Shown: positions 1 through 6,232, counted from the first letter of the stretch. The stretch: 9,901 nt of DNA from Planctomycetia bacterium (GCA_005778045.1 SXKQ01000078.1:1-9901); one strand, 5' to 3'. Numbers and translations: made by a program. The notes: generated from the sequence alone by a model not told the origin.

Positions 1-46
1 CCCCCTGATTACACATCAGGTGCTCTGCCAAGTGAGCCACGCCGGC
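1..46 (-). tRNA. tRNA-Thr (anticodon UGU), 5' part, cut by window edge
   Basis: Read on the minus strand from base 46, the sequence gives a 7-base acceptor strand (GCCGGCG), T8, a D arm with stem GCTC/GAGC and the invariant A14, G18-G19 and A21, and an anticodon arm with perfect 5-bp stem CCTGA/TCAGG and 7-base loop TGTGTAA. The anticodon is TGT, which reads ACA threonine codons. The variable loop begins (GGG) and the T arm and 3' acceptor strand lie outside the window. Two positions look unusual: position 33 is G where U is nearly universal, and position 15 is C where a purine is usual. The gene may have standard function despite this. Identity as tRNA-Thr rests on the anticodon and on overall similarity to bacterial tRNA-Thr genes. 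Confidence 0.85.
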
Positions 47-126
47 GGTTGTCAACCCGTGGCGAGGCCCGCGGCCGAGCGTAGGTTGGCAGGCGAAACT
101 GCCCCCGACGGTGCGGAGAGCGAGAG

Positions 127-154
127 AGGATAGGGAGGGCGGGCCCGCCGTCAA
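127..154 (-). promoter_or_regulatory. Sigma-70-like promoter candidate for the tRNA-Thr gene
   Basis: On the minus strand, TTGACG (149-154) and TATCCT (127-132) are separated by 16 bases. They lie about 80 bases upstream of the mature tRNA 5' end, in the non-coding gap after aroC. The spacer contains a perfect 12-base palindrome, GGCGGGCCCGCC (138-149). A second TTGACA-like hexamer at 50-55 is too close to the tRNA start to drive it. The call rests on matches to the hexamers alone. The 47-217 gap holds no other recognisable feature, and no U-tract terminator is visible after aroC. Confidence 0.4.
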
Positions 155-217
155 GGACCCGGCTCGGATTTCTTGCCGCACCGCTCGGGCGGGGTCCCCA
201 GGGCCGCCGGTCGGTCC

Positions 218-1360
218 TCAGAGCGACCGCAGGCGCGCCACCTGATCCGCGAAGGCCTGCTCGACCTGCTCGAGGGAGTCGCCCCCGAAGCGCTCGAGAA
301 AAGCCCGGGCCAGTTCGAGCGCCACGACCGCCTCCCCCACCACGCTCGCCGCCGGGACCGAGGTCACGTCCGAGCGCTGCCAAGTCGAGAGCACGCTCTC
401 CCCGCTCTCGAAGTCGACCGTGGCCAGCCCGCGCCGCAGGGTCGAGATGGGCTTCATGGCGACGCGCGCCACGAGTTCCTCGCCGGTCGTCATGCCGCCC
501 TCGATGCCACCGGCGCGGTTGGTCGCGCGCGCGAAGCGGCCGAAGGACCCGGGGCGGACCACGATCTCGTCGTGAACCTGCGAGCCGGGCTGCCGCGCCG
601 AGTCGAAGCCGAGCCCGAACTCGACGCCCTTGATGGCCGGAATGGAGAACAGGGCCGCTCCGAGGCGCGGGGTCAGGCGCTCAGGCCCGGAGTGGTAGCT
701 GCCGAGCCCGGGCGGCAGTCCGAGCACGCGCAGCTCAAACACTCCGCCGAGGGTGTCCCCCGCGGCCTTGGCGGCGTCGACACGTGCCGTCCAGTCCGCT
801 TCGACCTGCGGATCGAGCGCAAAAAAAGCCGAGGAATCGCGCAGCTTGCCGCGCTCAGCCCCGGCGGCCTCGAAGGCTCCCGAGCGCACCACCGCCCCGC
901 CGAGTTCGACCACATGGGCGAAGATCTCGATGCCAAAGCGCTCGAGCAGGAGCCGCGCCACGGCGCCGAGGGCGGTGCGCATGGCCGTCTCGCGCGCGCT
1001 GGCGCGCTCGAGGACCGCGCGCGGATCGCGCACACCGAGCTTCTGGCAGCCCGCGAGGTCCGCGTGCCCCGGGCGTGCGCTCGTCGGCACCGGCAGGCGC
1101 TCGATCGTATGGTCCTTGTTCTCGAGCTCAAGCGCGATGGGCGAGCCGAGCGTGCGTCCTGCACGCAGCCCGGCGAGGACGCGCACGCGGTCGGTCTCGA
1201 TCTTCATGCGCCCGCCACGGCCATAGCCCGCTTGCCGCCGGGCGAGCTCCGCGTCGATGCGGGCCGGATCGAGCTCCAGCCCCGCCGGTACGCCCTCGAG
1301 CACGCCCACCAGCGCGGCTCCGTGGGACTCCCCCGCCGTGGTCCAGCGCAGGCTCGTCAC
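218..1360 (-). CDS. aroC: Chorismate synthase
   Basis: This enzyme converts 5-enolpyruvylshikimate-3-phosphate to chorismate, the last shikimate-pathway step, using reduced FMN in the cytosol. The 380-residue protein is full length for the family and shows the three family signatures: GESHG followed by GVPAG (residues 10-27), GHADLAG...RASARETAMR (98-128), and RAGGIEGGMTTGEELVARVAMKPIST (282-307). The two conserved catalytic histidines fit H13 and H99. The start is GTG at 1360, placing the GESHG motif at the usual distance from the N-terminus. This GTG overlaps the stop of the upstream receiver-like gene (GTGA, 1357-1360), and no good Shine-Dalgarno precedes it, so translational coupling is likely. 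A run of seven T in the coding strand (821-827, inside residues AFF) is unusual for such GC-rich DNA. Confidence 0.98.
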   Translation of the reverse strand: MTSLRWTTAGESHGAALVGVLEGVPAGLELDPARIDAELARRQAGYGRGGRMKIETDRVRVLAGLRAGRTLGSPIALELENKDHTIERLPVPTSARPGHADLAGCQKLGVRDPRAVLERASARETAMRTALGAVARLLLERFGIEIFAHVVELGGAVVRSGAFEAAGAERGKLRDSSAFFALDPQVEADWTARVDAAKAAGDTLGGVFELRVLGLPPGLGSYHSGPERLTPRLGAALFSIPAIKGVEFGLGFDSARQPGSQVHDEIVVRPGSFGRFARATNRAGGIEGGMTTGEELVARVAMKPISTLRRGLATVDFESGESVLSTWQRSDVTSVPAASVVGEAVVALELARAFLERFGGDSLEQVEQAFADQVARLRSL

Positions 1361-1782
1361 GGGCGAAGCGCCGGGTCGGCCCCTGCGCCGAGATAGCTGC
1401 GGATCCAGCCGGAGACAGCCTCGACGTCCAGACCGTCCGGCAGGGTGCCCCGCACGGTCGAGAGCGCGGCGAACTCGTCCTCCAAGGGGCTTCCGACCTC
1501 CGCCCCGAGGGCGAGGGTCGGCGGGGCGAGCCCGTCGGCCGCCAGCGCCGGCAGGTAGTCGCGCAGGTCGTCGTCCCCCACCCAGCCCGCCGCGATCAAG
1601 AGGACCGGCCGACGGCGGGCGATGTGCAACCGCGCGGCGACCACGCTGCCCGCAGTGCGCACACGGTGGCCGCAGGCGTCGAGGTGCTCATAGAGCCGGG
1701 ACACCACCCGAGGATCGGGCTCGACGAGGACGATGTCGGTGCAGCGGTGCTCCGGCTCGGGCGCGGGGTTGACCTCGATCAC
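1357..1782 (-). CDS. Receiver-like (pseudo-receiver) small protein
   Basis: This is a stand-alone, about 141-residue protein with the layout of a CheY-like response-regulator receiver. A first beta-strand ends in an acidic turn (DIVLVEPDP), followed by helix, strand and helix and a final 'GTLPDG...VSGWIRSYL' segment where receivers have the K-P turn and alpha-5. The key residues are missing: the phosphoacceptor Asp position after 'PVLL' reads I-A-A, the Thr/Ser position reads Gly (LALGAE), and the conserved Lys reads Leu (GTLPDG). It should therefore not be phosphorylated in the usual way and may act by protein-protein contacts. I chose GTG at 1782. A longer frame from GTG at 1830 (157 aa) is open, but its first codons form a perfect hairpin (1810-1826) and add no domain sequence. 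Its stop overlaps the aroC start. The family assignment is from fold pattern only. Existence of the gene is likely; its function is unknown. Confidence 0.7.
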   Translation of the reverse strand: MIEVNPAPEPEHRCTDIVLVEPDPRVVSRLYEHLDACGHRVRTAGSVVAARLHIARRRPVLLIAAGWVGDDDLRDYLPALAADGLAPPTLALGAEVGSPLEDEFAALSTVRGTLPDGLDVEAVSGWIRSYLGAGADPALRP

Positions 1783-1809
1783 TACGCTTGAGGATACCGC
1801 CGGGACGCA

Positions 1810-1826
1810 GGGCCGCAACGCGGCCC
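1810..1826 (-). other. Hairpin upstream of the receiver-like gene
   Basis: GGGCCGC and GCGGCCC form a perfect 7-bp stem with a 3-base loop. It sits between the mutS2 stop and the preferred GTG start at 1782. No T-rich tract follows on the minus strand, so it does not look like a classical terminator. It could act as an mRNA stability or processing element in the mutS2 to aroC transcript, or be chance in GC-rich DNA. Confidence 0.4.
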
Positions 1827-1847
1827 GCACCCAATCCGCGCCGCTCC

Positions 1848-1890
1848 GAGCGACTCAGGTAGCCGAGCGACTCGCGCCTCAGAGCGACTC
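1848..1890. repeat. Three GAGCGACTC repeats at exact 17-bp period
   Basis: The 9-mer GAGCGACTC begins at 1848, 1865 and 1882, each exactly 17 bases apart. The 8-base spacers differ (AGGTAGCC, GCGCCTCA). The copy at 1882 lies in the last codons of mutS2 (Glu-Ser-Leu) and the other two lie just past its stop codon (1879-1881). The unit has GAG/CTC inverted ends around CGA. It may be a decayed tandem duplication of the mutS2 tail or a small protein-binding array. Confidence 0.6.
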
Positions 1891-3984
1891 GTACCAGGTC
1901 ACCTCGTCGAAGGAGACCGCCAAGTCCATTCCGCCCAGTCTGACCGTGACCTTGCGCTGGGCACGATCGACCTTGCGCACCTGGCAGCGCTGGCGATACC
2001 GCGGGATGTAGACCATCTGGCCCTTGTCGAGCGCATCGAGAAACACGCGGCGGCGCTCGGTCAGCGAGGCGCGCGTGAGCGCCTCTTCCGTGCGCTCGAG
2101 CGCCTCGCGCAGCGCCTTGGCCTTGTCGCCCGGGACCTGCGCGGCCAGTGCGCGCGCCTCTTCGAGCGCGCGGCGCGCATCGCGCACGCGTTCCTCGAGA
2201 CCGCGCTGGGCCTCGGCCTCGACGAGCTCGCCCTTGCGCGCGAGTTCCGCCTCGCGCTCTGCTGCGGCGCGGGCCGAGCGCTCGGCATCCTCAAGCCGCG
2301 ATTCCGCCGCGCGTCGCACCGATTCGGCATGCTCGGACGCACCGCGCAGCTTGGCGAGCAGCTCGGTGGTGTCGCGGTCGCGGCGCTCGAGCCGCTCCCG
2401 CGCGCGCGCCACGATCTTGCGCGACAGGCCGCGCCGCTCGGCGATCGCGAGCGCGTTGGACTCGCCCGGTGTGCCGACGAGCAGCCGGTAGCGCGGCCGC
2501 AGCGTCAGCGGATCGAATTCGACGCTCGCGTTCTCCGCGCGCTCGTGGCTGAAGCAGAACTCCTTGAGCTTGCCAAGGTGCGTGGTGGCCACCGTCGGCG
2601 CCCCGAGCGCGAGCAGGTGCTCGAGCAGGGACTCCCCGAGCGCCGCACCTTCAGCCGGATCGGTGCCACCGCCGAGCTCGTCGAGCAGAAACAGCGTGCG
2701 GCCGGTCGCGCGCTCGAGCCCGATGCGGATGCGCTCGAGGTGCGACGCGAAGGTCGAGAGCGACTGGCGGATCTCCTGCTCGTCGCCGATGTCGGCCACG
2801 ATGCCGTCGTAGAGCGGCACGCGGCTGCCCTCGGCGCAGGGCACGGGCCAGCCGAGCCGCAGCGCGAAGGCCGCGATGCCGACGGTCTTCAGCGCCAGCG
2901 TCTTGCCACCGGTGTTGGGTCCGGTGATCAAGACCAGATCGAAGTCGCCGCCGAGCCGGATGTCGATCGGCACGACCTCGGCCAGTCGCCCCTCGAGGCG
3001 CTCCTCGACGAGCAGCGGGTGCGAGGCGCCGCGCAGCACGAGCCCGCGCACATGGGGCCGCGCAGGATCGAACGTCGCGACGTCGGGGACGCGCGCTCCG
3101 TAGCGGACGCAGAACAGCTGCCCCACGTGAGCGAGCTCCCATTCCGCGAGCCGCGCGGAGGCCTCGGCCACCTGCTCCCAGCTGTCGAGGAAATGCCGCG
3201 AGAGCTCGCCCAAGATGCGCGCGTCCTCGGCGCGCATCGCGCCCTCGAGCTCGACCAGACGGTTGGAGTGGTAGACCGCCTCGCGCGGCTCGATGTACAC
3301 CGTCTCGCCGCTCTGCGAGCGCTCGTGGACGACCCCGGGCAGACGCGGGCTGTTGCGCGCCTTCAGCGCGAGCACGCGTCGACCCGCGCGGCGATGCACC
3401 TTGAAATCGGCCAGATGCGGCCGCAGGTCGGGGTCGTTGCAGAGCTTGCCGACGAGCTCGGTGATGCTCCCGTCGAGCTCGCGCACCTCGCGCCGCAGCT
3501 TGGCGAGCCGCGGGGTGGCGTCATCGCGCAACTCGCCGCGCTCGTCGACCGCCGCCTCGAGCTCGCGTCGCAGCCGCGCGAGCTCGGGGAATCCGACCGA
3601 CAGCTTGGCGCACTCCGGCGCCACCGTCGCGCGCTCGTGGAACCACGCGCACAGGCGCCGCGAGGCCGACAGGAACGTGTGCAGCAGCGCGAGCTCCTCG
3701 CGGTCGAGCGGCCGGTGGAACTCGACCAGCACCGCGTGCACCGCGCGCAGATCGCTCACCCCGCCGAAGGCCGGCTGCTCGCCGGAAGCGGCGAGGAGGA
3801 CCAGTTCCGCCACGCGCCGCAGGGCCGCGCGAGCACCGTCGTCCGTGCGCGGGGCGAGCTCGCGGATCGCGCGCGCCCCGAGCGTCGTGCGCGCGAGACG
3901 CTCGAACAGCCCGCGCACCAGCTCGAGGTCGAGTCCGCTGGCGAAGAAGCGCTCGGAATCGGTCGACTTCGGGGCGCTCTTCAT
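1879..3984 (-). CDS. mutS2: MutS2-family ATPase lacking the Smr domain
   Basis: MutS2 proteins are homologues of the mismatch-repair ATPase MutS. They act on branched DNA or stalled, collided ribosomes rather than in classical mismatch repair. In this 701-residue protein the N-terminal half is the MutS2 core. Walker A is GPNTGGKT (355-362), the DEQEIRQSLSTFASHL signature region is 401-416, Walker B is LFLLDELGGGTDP (431-443), and the TTHL switch histidine is at 467-470. A long charged, Arg/Glu/Ala-rich coiled coil spans about 520-645, and a small beta-rich KOW-like domain (652-701) ends the protein. Family members such as the Bacillus protein have about 785 residues and end in an Smr nuclease domain. 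None follows here, in frame or in the spacer after the TGA. The ATG at 3984 is the chosen start; a TACAAT -10-like box lies 29-34 bases upstream. It is probably the first gene of a mutS2, receiver-like, aroC transcript. Confidence 0.93.
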   Translation of the reverse strand: MKSAPKSTDSERFFASGLDLELVRGLFERLARTTLGARAIRELAPRTDDGARAALRRVAELVLLAASGEQPAFGGVSDLRAVHAVLVEFHRPLDREELALLHTFLSASRRLCAWFHERATVAPECAKLSVGFPELARLRRELEAAVDERGELRDDATPRLAKLRREVRELDGSITELVGKLCNDPDLRPHLADFKVHRRAGRRVLALKARNSPRLPGVVHERSQSGETVYIEPREAVYHSNRLVELEGAMRAEDARILGELSRHFLDSWEQVAEASARLAEWELAHVGQLFCVRYGARVPDVATFDPARPHVRGLVLRGASHPLLVEERLEGRLAEVVPIDIRLGGDFDLVLITGPNTGGKTLALKTVGIAAFALRLGWPVPCAEGSRVPLYDGIVADIGDEQEIRQSLSTFASHLERIRIGLERATGRTLFLLDELGGGTDPAEGAALGESLLEHLLALGAPTVATTHLGKLKEFCFSHERAENASVEFDPLTLRPRYRLLVGTPGESNALAIAERRGLSRKIVARARERLERRDRDTTELLAKLRGASEHAESVRRAAESRLEDAERSARAAAEREAELARKGELVEAEAQRGLEERVRDARRALEEARALAAQVPGDKAKALREALERTEEALTRASLTERRRVFLDALDKGQMVYIPRYRQRCQVRKVDRAQRKVTVRLGGMDLAVSFDEVTWYESL

Positions 3985-4012
3985 CGCGGCAGGCGCACTC
4001 GTGCGCTGGGCG

Positions 4013-4018
4013 ATTGTA
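4013..4018 (-). promoter_or_regulatory. -10-like box for mutS2
   Basis: TACAAT on the minus strand matches the sigma-70 -10 consensus in five of six positions and lies 29 bases before the mutS2 ATG, which would give a short leader. It stands out because the 68-base divergent spacer is otherwise very GC-rich. No good -35 hexamer is visible at 16-18 bases. No equally good box is seen for the divergent gene on the plus strand. Confidence 0.35.
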
Positions 4019-4052
4019 GAAGCGCGACGCCCCGCGCGCCTACCATGCGCTC

Positions 4053-5219
4053 ATGAGCCAGCGCCCCACCGATCGTTTCGAGACCCTCGCCATCCACGCC
4101 GGGCAGGAGCCCGACCCGCACAACGGCGCGATCATGACGCCGGTCTACTTCACGAGCACCTTCAAGCAGGACGCTCCCGCGCAGCCACGCGCCGGTTACG
4201 AGTACTCGCGCACCTCGAACCCCACGCGCACGGCGCTCCAGGACAACGTCGCGGCCCTCGAAGCCGCCGCGTGGGGCCTGTGCTTCTCCTCCGGACTCGC
4301 TGCCACGAACGCGCTGCTCGATCGGCTCGTGCCCGGCGATCACGTCGTCGCGGGCAACGACCTCTACGGCGGTACGTACCGCATCTTCCGGCGCGTGTTC
4401 GAGCGCTACGGCATCCGCTTCAGCTTTGTCGACACGACCGACCCGGCCGCGGTGGCCGCCGCGATCGAGCCCGCGACACGCTACGTGTACGTGGAAACGC
4501 CGTCGAATCCGCTGCTTTGCGTGAGCGACATCGCAGCGCTCGCCAAGGCTGCGCACGAGCGGGGCAAGCTGCTCGTCGTCGACAACACCTTCGCGACGCC
4601 GTTCCTGCAGCAGCCGCTCGCACTCGGCGCGGACATCGTGCTGCACTCGCTGACGAAGTACTTGGGCGGTCACTCGGATGTCGTCGGCGGCGCGCTGGTC
4701 GGCAACGACCCGAAGCTGCGCGACGAGCTCGCCTTCTTCCAGAACGCGGTCGGCGGAACGCCGGGCCCGATGGACGCGTTCCTCGTGCTGCGCGGCACGA
4801 AGACGCTGCACCTGCGCATGGAGCGCCACTGCTCGAACGCGCTGGAGCTCGCGCGCTGGCTCGAAAGCCGCAAGGAAGTGACGCACGTGATCTACCCGGG
4901 CCTGCCGTCGCACCGCCAGCACGCGCTCGCCAAGCGCCAGATGCGCGCCTTCGGTGGCATGCTCTCGTTCGAGCTCGCGGCGGGCCTGCAGGCGGCCAAC
5001 ACCGTCGCCTCGAGCACGCGGCTCTTCACGCTCGCCGAGTCGCTCGGCGGCGTCGAGTCGTTGATCGAGATTCCCGCGAGCATGACGCACGCATCGATCC
5101 CTGTGGAAACCCGGCGCGCGCTCGGGCTCGCCGACGGCCTCGTGCGCATCTCGGTCGGCGTCGAGCACGTCGAGGACCTGCGCGCGGATCTCGAACAGGC
5201 CTTCGCGAAGGCCCATTAG
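4053..5219 (+). CDS. Cystathionine gamma-synthase/gamma-lyase family PLP enzyme
   Basis: This is a cytosolic PLP-dependent enzyme of the Cys/Met metabolism family. Members either join an activated homoserine with cysteine (gamma-synthase) or cleave cystathionine to cysteine (gamma-lyase); sequence alone does not separate these here. The 388-residue length is typical (E. coli MetB has 386). The N-terminus has AIHAGQEPDP and PVY-TSTF, then YEYSRTSNPTR, which contributes active-site Tyr and Arg and the phosphate-binding segment from the neighbouring subunit. Next come FSSGLAAT (phosphate contact), DLYGGTYR and VETPSNPL, then VDNTFATPF (Asp contacting the PLP ring nitrogen). SLTKYLGGHSD carries the PLP-binding Lys202, and LAESLGGVESLIE follows near the C-terminus. 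The start is ATG at 4053. No Shine-Dalgarno is visible, and a 3-codon ATG-CGC-TCA-TGA frame (4045-4056) overlaps the start. It is divergent from mutS2 and convergent with the HU gene. Confidence 0.95.
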   Translation: MSQRPTDRFETLAIHAGQEPDPHNGAIMTPVYFTSTFKQDAPAQPRAGYEYSRTSNPTRTALQDNVAALEAAAWGLCFSSGLAATNALLDRLVPGDHVVAGNDLYGGTYRIFRRVFERYGIRFSFVDTTDPAAVAAAIEPATRYVYVETPSNPLLCVSDIAALAKAAHERGKLLVVDNTFATPFLQQPLALGADIVLHSLTKYLGGHSDVVGGALVGNDPKLRDELAFFQNAVGGTPGPMDAFLVLRGTKTLHLRMERHCSNALELARWLESRKEVTHVIYPGLPSHRQHALAKRQMRAFGGMLSFELAAGLQAANTVASSTRLFTLAESLGGVESLIEIPASMTHASIPVETRRALGLADGLVRISVGVEHVEDLRADLEQAFAKAH

Positions 5220-5240
5220 CCCCACCGGCCACTCTGCGTG

Positions 5241-5258
5241 CCCCGCGGCTGGCCGGGG
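5241..5258. terminator. Weak GC hairpin between convergent genes
   Basis: CCCCG (5241-5245) pairs with CGGGG (5254-5258) around an 8-base loop, in the 63-base gap between the convergent PLP-enzyme and HU genes. No T tract follows on either strand. Its position suits a bidirectional terminator, but the 5-bp stem is short and could be chance in this base composition. Confidence 0.25.
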
Positions 5259-5282
5259 TGCCGCGCTCGCCCACCCCCGCCG

Positions 5283-5693
5283 CTAGAAGGGCGAGTTCGA
5301 CGGCGGCGGCTTGGGGGTCGGCGGCGGCGGCGGCGGCGGCTTCTGGGGCTGTGCCGAGGCCGGGGGCGCCGTGGTGCGCGGCGGCTGTTCGGGTTCCTCG
5401 CCGATGCGCTCGCGGAGCACCCGACCGACCTTGAACTTCACCACCCGCTTGGCGGGCACCTGCACCTTCTGCAGGGTGCGCGGGTTCTGGGCCCGGCGGG
5501 CCGCTCGACCCTTGACCTCGAACACGCCAAAATCGCGGAACTCGAGCCGATTGCCTGCAGCGAGCTCGGCGATCACCTCGTCGAGGAAGCGCTGCACGAT
5601 CTCCTTGACCACGACTTTGGTCTGCTTCGTCGAGTCCGCGATGCGGTTGACGAGTTCCTTCTTCGTGATCGTTTCGGGTTCGCGCTCGTTCAT
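5283..5693 (-). CDS. HU/IHF-family DNA-binding protein with proline-rich tail
   Basis: This is a nucleoid protein that bends DNA as a dimer. Residues 8-97 are a complete HU fold. TITKKELVNRIAD begins the first helix, LEFRDFGVFEVKGR (50-63) is the conserved GxF/FGxFxV core, and ARRAQNPRTLQKVQVPAKRVVKFKVG (65-90) is the beta-arm, with N70-P71 in the place of the DNA-intercalating proline. The family's usual NP-x-TG turn reads NPRTL. RVLRERI is the last helix. Bacterial HU usually ends here, at about 90 residues. This protein adds about 39 residues of disordered Pro/Gln/Thr/Ala tail with seven consecutive prolines (119-125, tandem CCG codons 5319-5339) and further PPP runs. The start is ATG at 5693; the frame stays open upstream to 5990 but that part overlaps dtd and lacks HU sequence. 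A promoter-like pair lies at 5727-5756. HU and IHF subunits cannot be told apart with certainty here. Confidence 0.93.
   Translation of the reverse strand: MNEREPETITKKELVNRIADSTKQTKVVVKEIVQRFLDEVIAELAAGNRLEFRDFGVFEVKGRAARRAQNPRTLQKVQVPAKRVVKFKVGRVLRERIGEEPEQPPRTTAPPASAQPQKPPPPPPPTPKPPPSNSPF
5319..5339 (-). repeat. Seven tandem CCG codons (polyproline microsatellite)
   Basis: Read on the minus strand, seven consecutive CCG triplets encode prolines 119-125 of the HU-family protein, followed in the tail by three more CCG codons at 5301-5309. Such a triplet repeat can change length by slippage without shifting the frame. Seven prolines in a row are a known ribosome-stalling sequence relieved by EF-P. 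Confidence 0.8.
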
Positions 5694-5726
5694 GGATCGG
5701 GCCCCGTGGTCGCCCGCTGTGGCCGG

Positions 5727-5756
5727 AGTATCGACGCGCCCCCCTCTCCAAGTCAA
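5727..5756 (-). promoter_or_regulatory. Promoter candidate for the HU-family gene
   Basis: TTGACT (5751-5756) and GATACT (5727-5732) on the minus strand are 18 bases apart, in the 77-base gap between the dtd stop and the HU start. They match the -35 consensus in five of six positions and the -10 in four of six. The position implies a leader of about 25-30 bases and HU expression independent of the trpS-dtd transcript. No clear terminator separates dtd from HU, so readthrough is also possible. Confidence 0.4.
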
Positions 5757-5770
5757 GATGCGCGCGAGGG

Positions 5771-6232
5771 TTACGACGGCGGTGCAGCGGGGTGCCGCGG
5801 CTCGAGCACGAACGTCACCGGCCCGTCGTTGACCAGTTCGACGGCCATCTCGGCCCCGAAACGGCCACTCTGGGTCGGAATGCCGTGGCGCTCGAGCGCG
5901 AGCCGGAAGCGCTCGACCTGCTCTCGGGCCCGCCCGGGCTCCTCGGCCCCGTCGAAGGACGGCCGGCGTCCCTTGCGAAGGTCGGCGCACAGCGTGAACT
6001 GACTGACGACGAGCGCCGCGCCCCCGACTTCGGCGAGCGAACGGTTCATGCGTCCAGTCTCGTCCTGAAAGCAGCGCAGCAGCGCGAAGCGCTCGGCCAG
6101 CGCCTCCACGTCCGACTCGCGGTCACCCTTCTCGATGCCGACGAGCAGGAGCAGCCCGCGGCCTATTTCACCGACCACTTCCCCCTCGACCCGCACGCAG
6201 GCACGGCGGACGCGCTGGGCCACGACCCTCAT
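5771..6232 (-). CDS. dtd: D-aminoacyl-tRNA deacylase
   Basis: This enzyme hydrolyses D-amino acids (D-Tyr, D-Trp, D-Asp and others) and glycine mischarged on tRNA, acting in the cytosol as a dimer. At 153 residues it is slightly longer than E. coli DTD (145). It has the standard N-terminus MRVVAQRVRRACVRVEG, the catalytic-pocket motif SQFTLCADLRKGRRPSF (77-93), and NDGPVT (135-140), which carries the cross-subunit Gly-cis-Pro chiral filter. The start is ATG at 6232, because family members begin exactly at MR-V-QRV. The longer open frame to 6337 adds only low-complexity sequence overlapping the upstream gene. The ATG overlaps that gene's stop (ATGA, 6229-6232) and there is no strong ribosome-binding site, so it is probably translationally coupled to the TPR lipoprotein gene. 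Confidence 0.96.
   Translation of the reverse strand: MRVVAQRVRRACVRVEGEVVGEIGRGLLLLVGIEKGDRESDVEALAERFALLRCFQDETGRMNRSLAEVGGAALVVSQFTLCADLRKGRRPSFDGAEEPGRAREQVERFRLALERHGIPTQSGRFGAEMAVELVNDGPVTFVLEPRHPAAPPS

Noticed and set aside
50..55. TTGACA hexamer next to the tRNA
   Set aside because: It lies only four bases before the mature tRNA 5' end, so any matching -10 would fall inside the tRNA. It cannot be its promoter.
180..217. Possible terminator after aroC (GGCGG...CCGCC)
   Set aside because: The stem is about five pairs with a mismatched interior and no T tract follows, so it is not better than chance in this composition.
173..1396. Long plus-strand open frame opposite aroC
   Set aside because: It is antisense to a clear chorismate synthase. 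Open antisense frames are expected in DNA this GC-rich, and the translated product has no recognisable motif.
2329..4056. Long plus-strand open frame opposite mutS2
   Set aside because: It lies almost wholly within the antisense of MutS2 motifs and reads as a charged, low-complexity Arg/Glu/Ala sequence with no domain.
3981..5225. Minus-strand open frame opposite the PLP enzyme
   Set aside because: It is a mirror of the strongly conserved PLP-enzyme coding sequence and has no family features.
5694..5990. N-terminal extension of the HU protein
   Set aside because: The HU fold starts near the ATG at 5693. The extension overlaps dtd and contains only Arg/Ala/Gly-rich sequence plus the promoter-like region.
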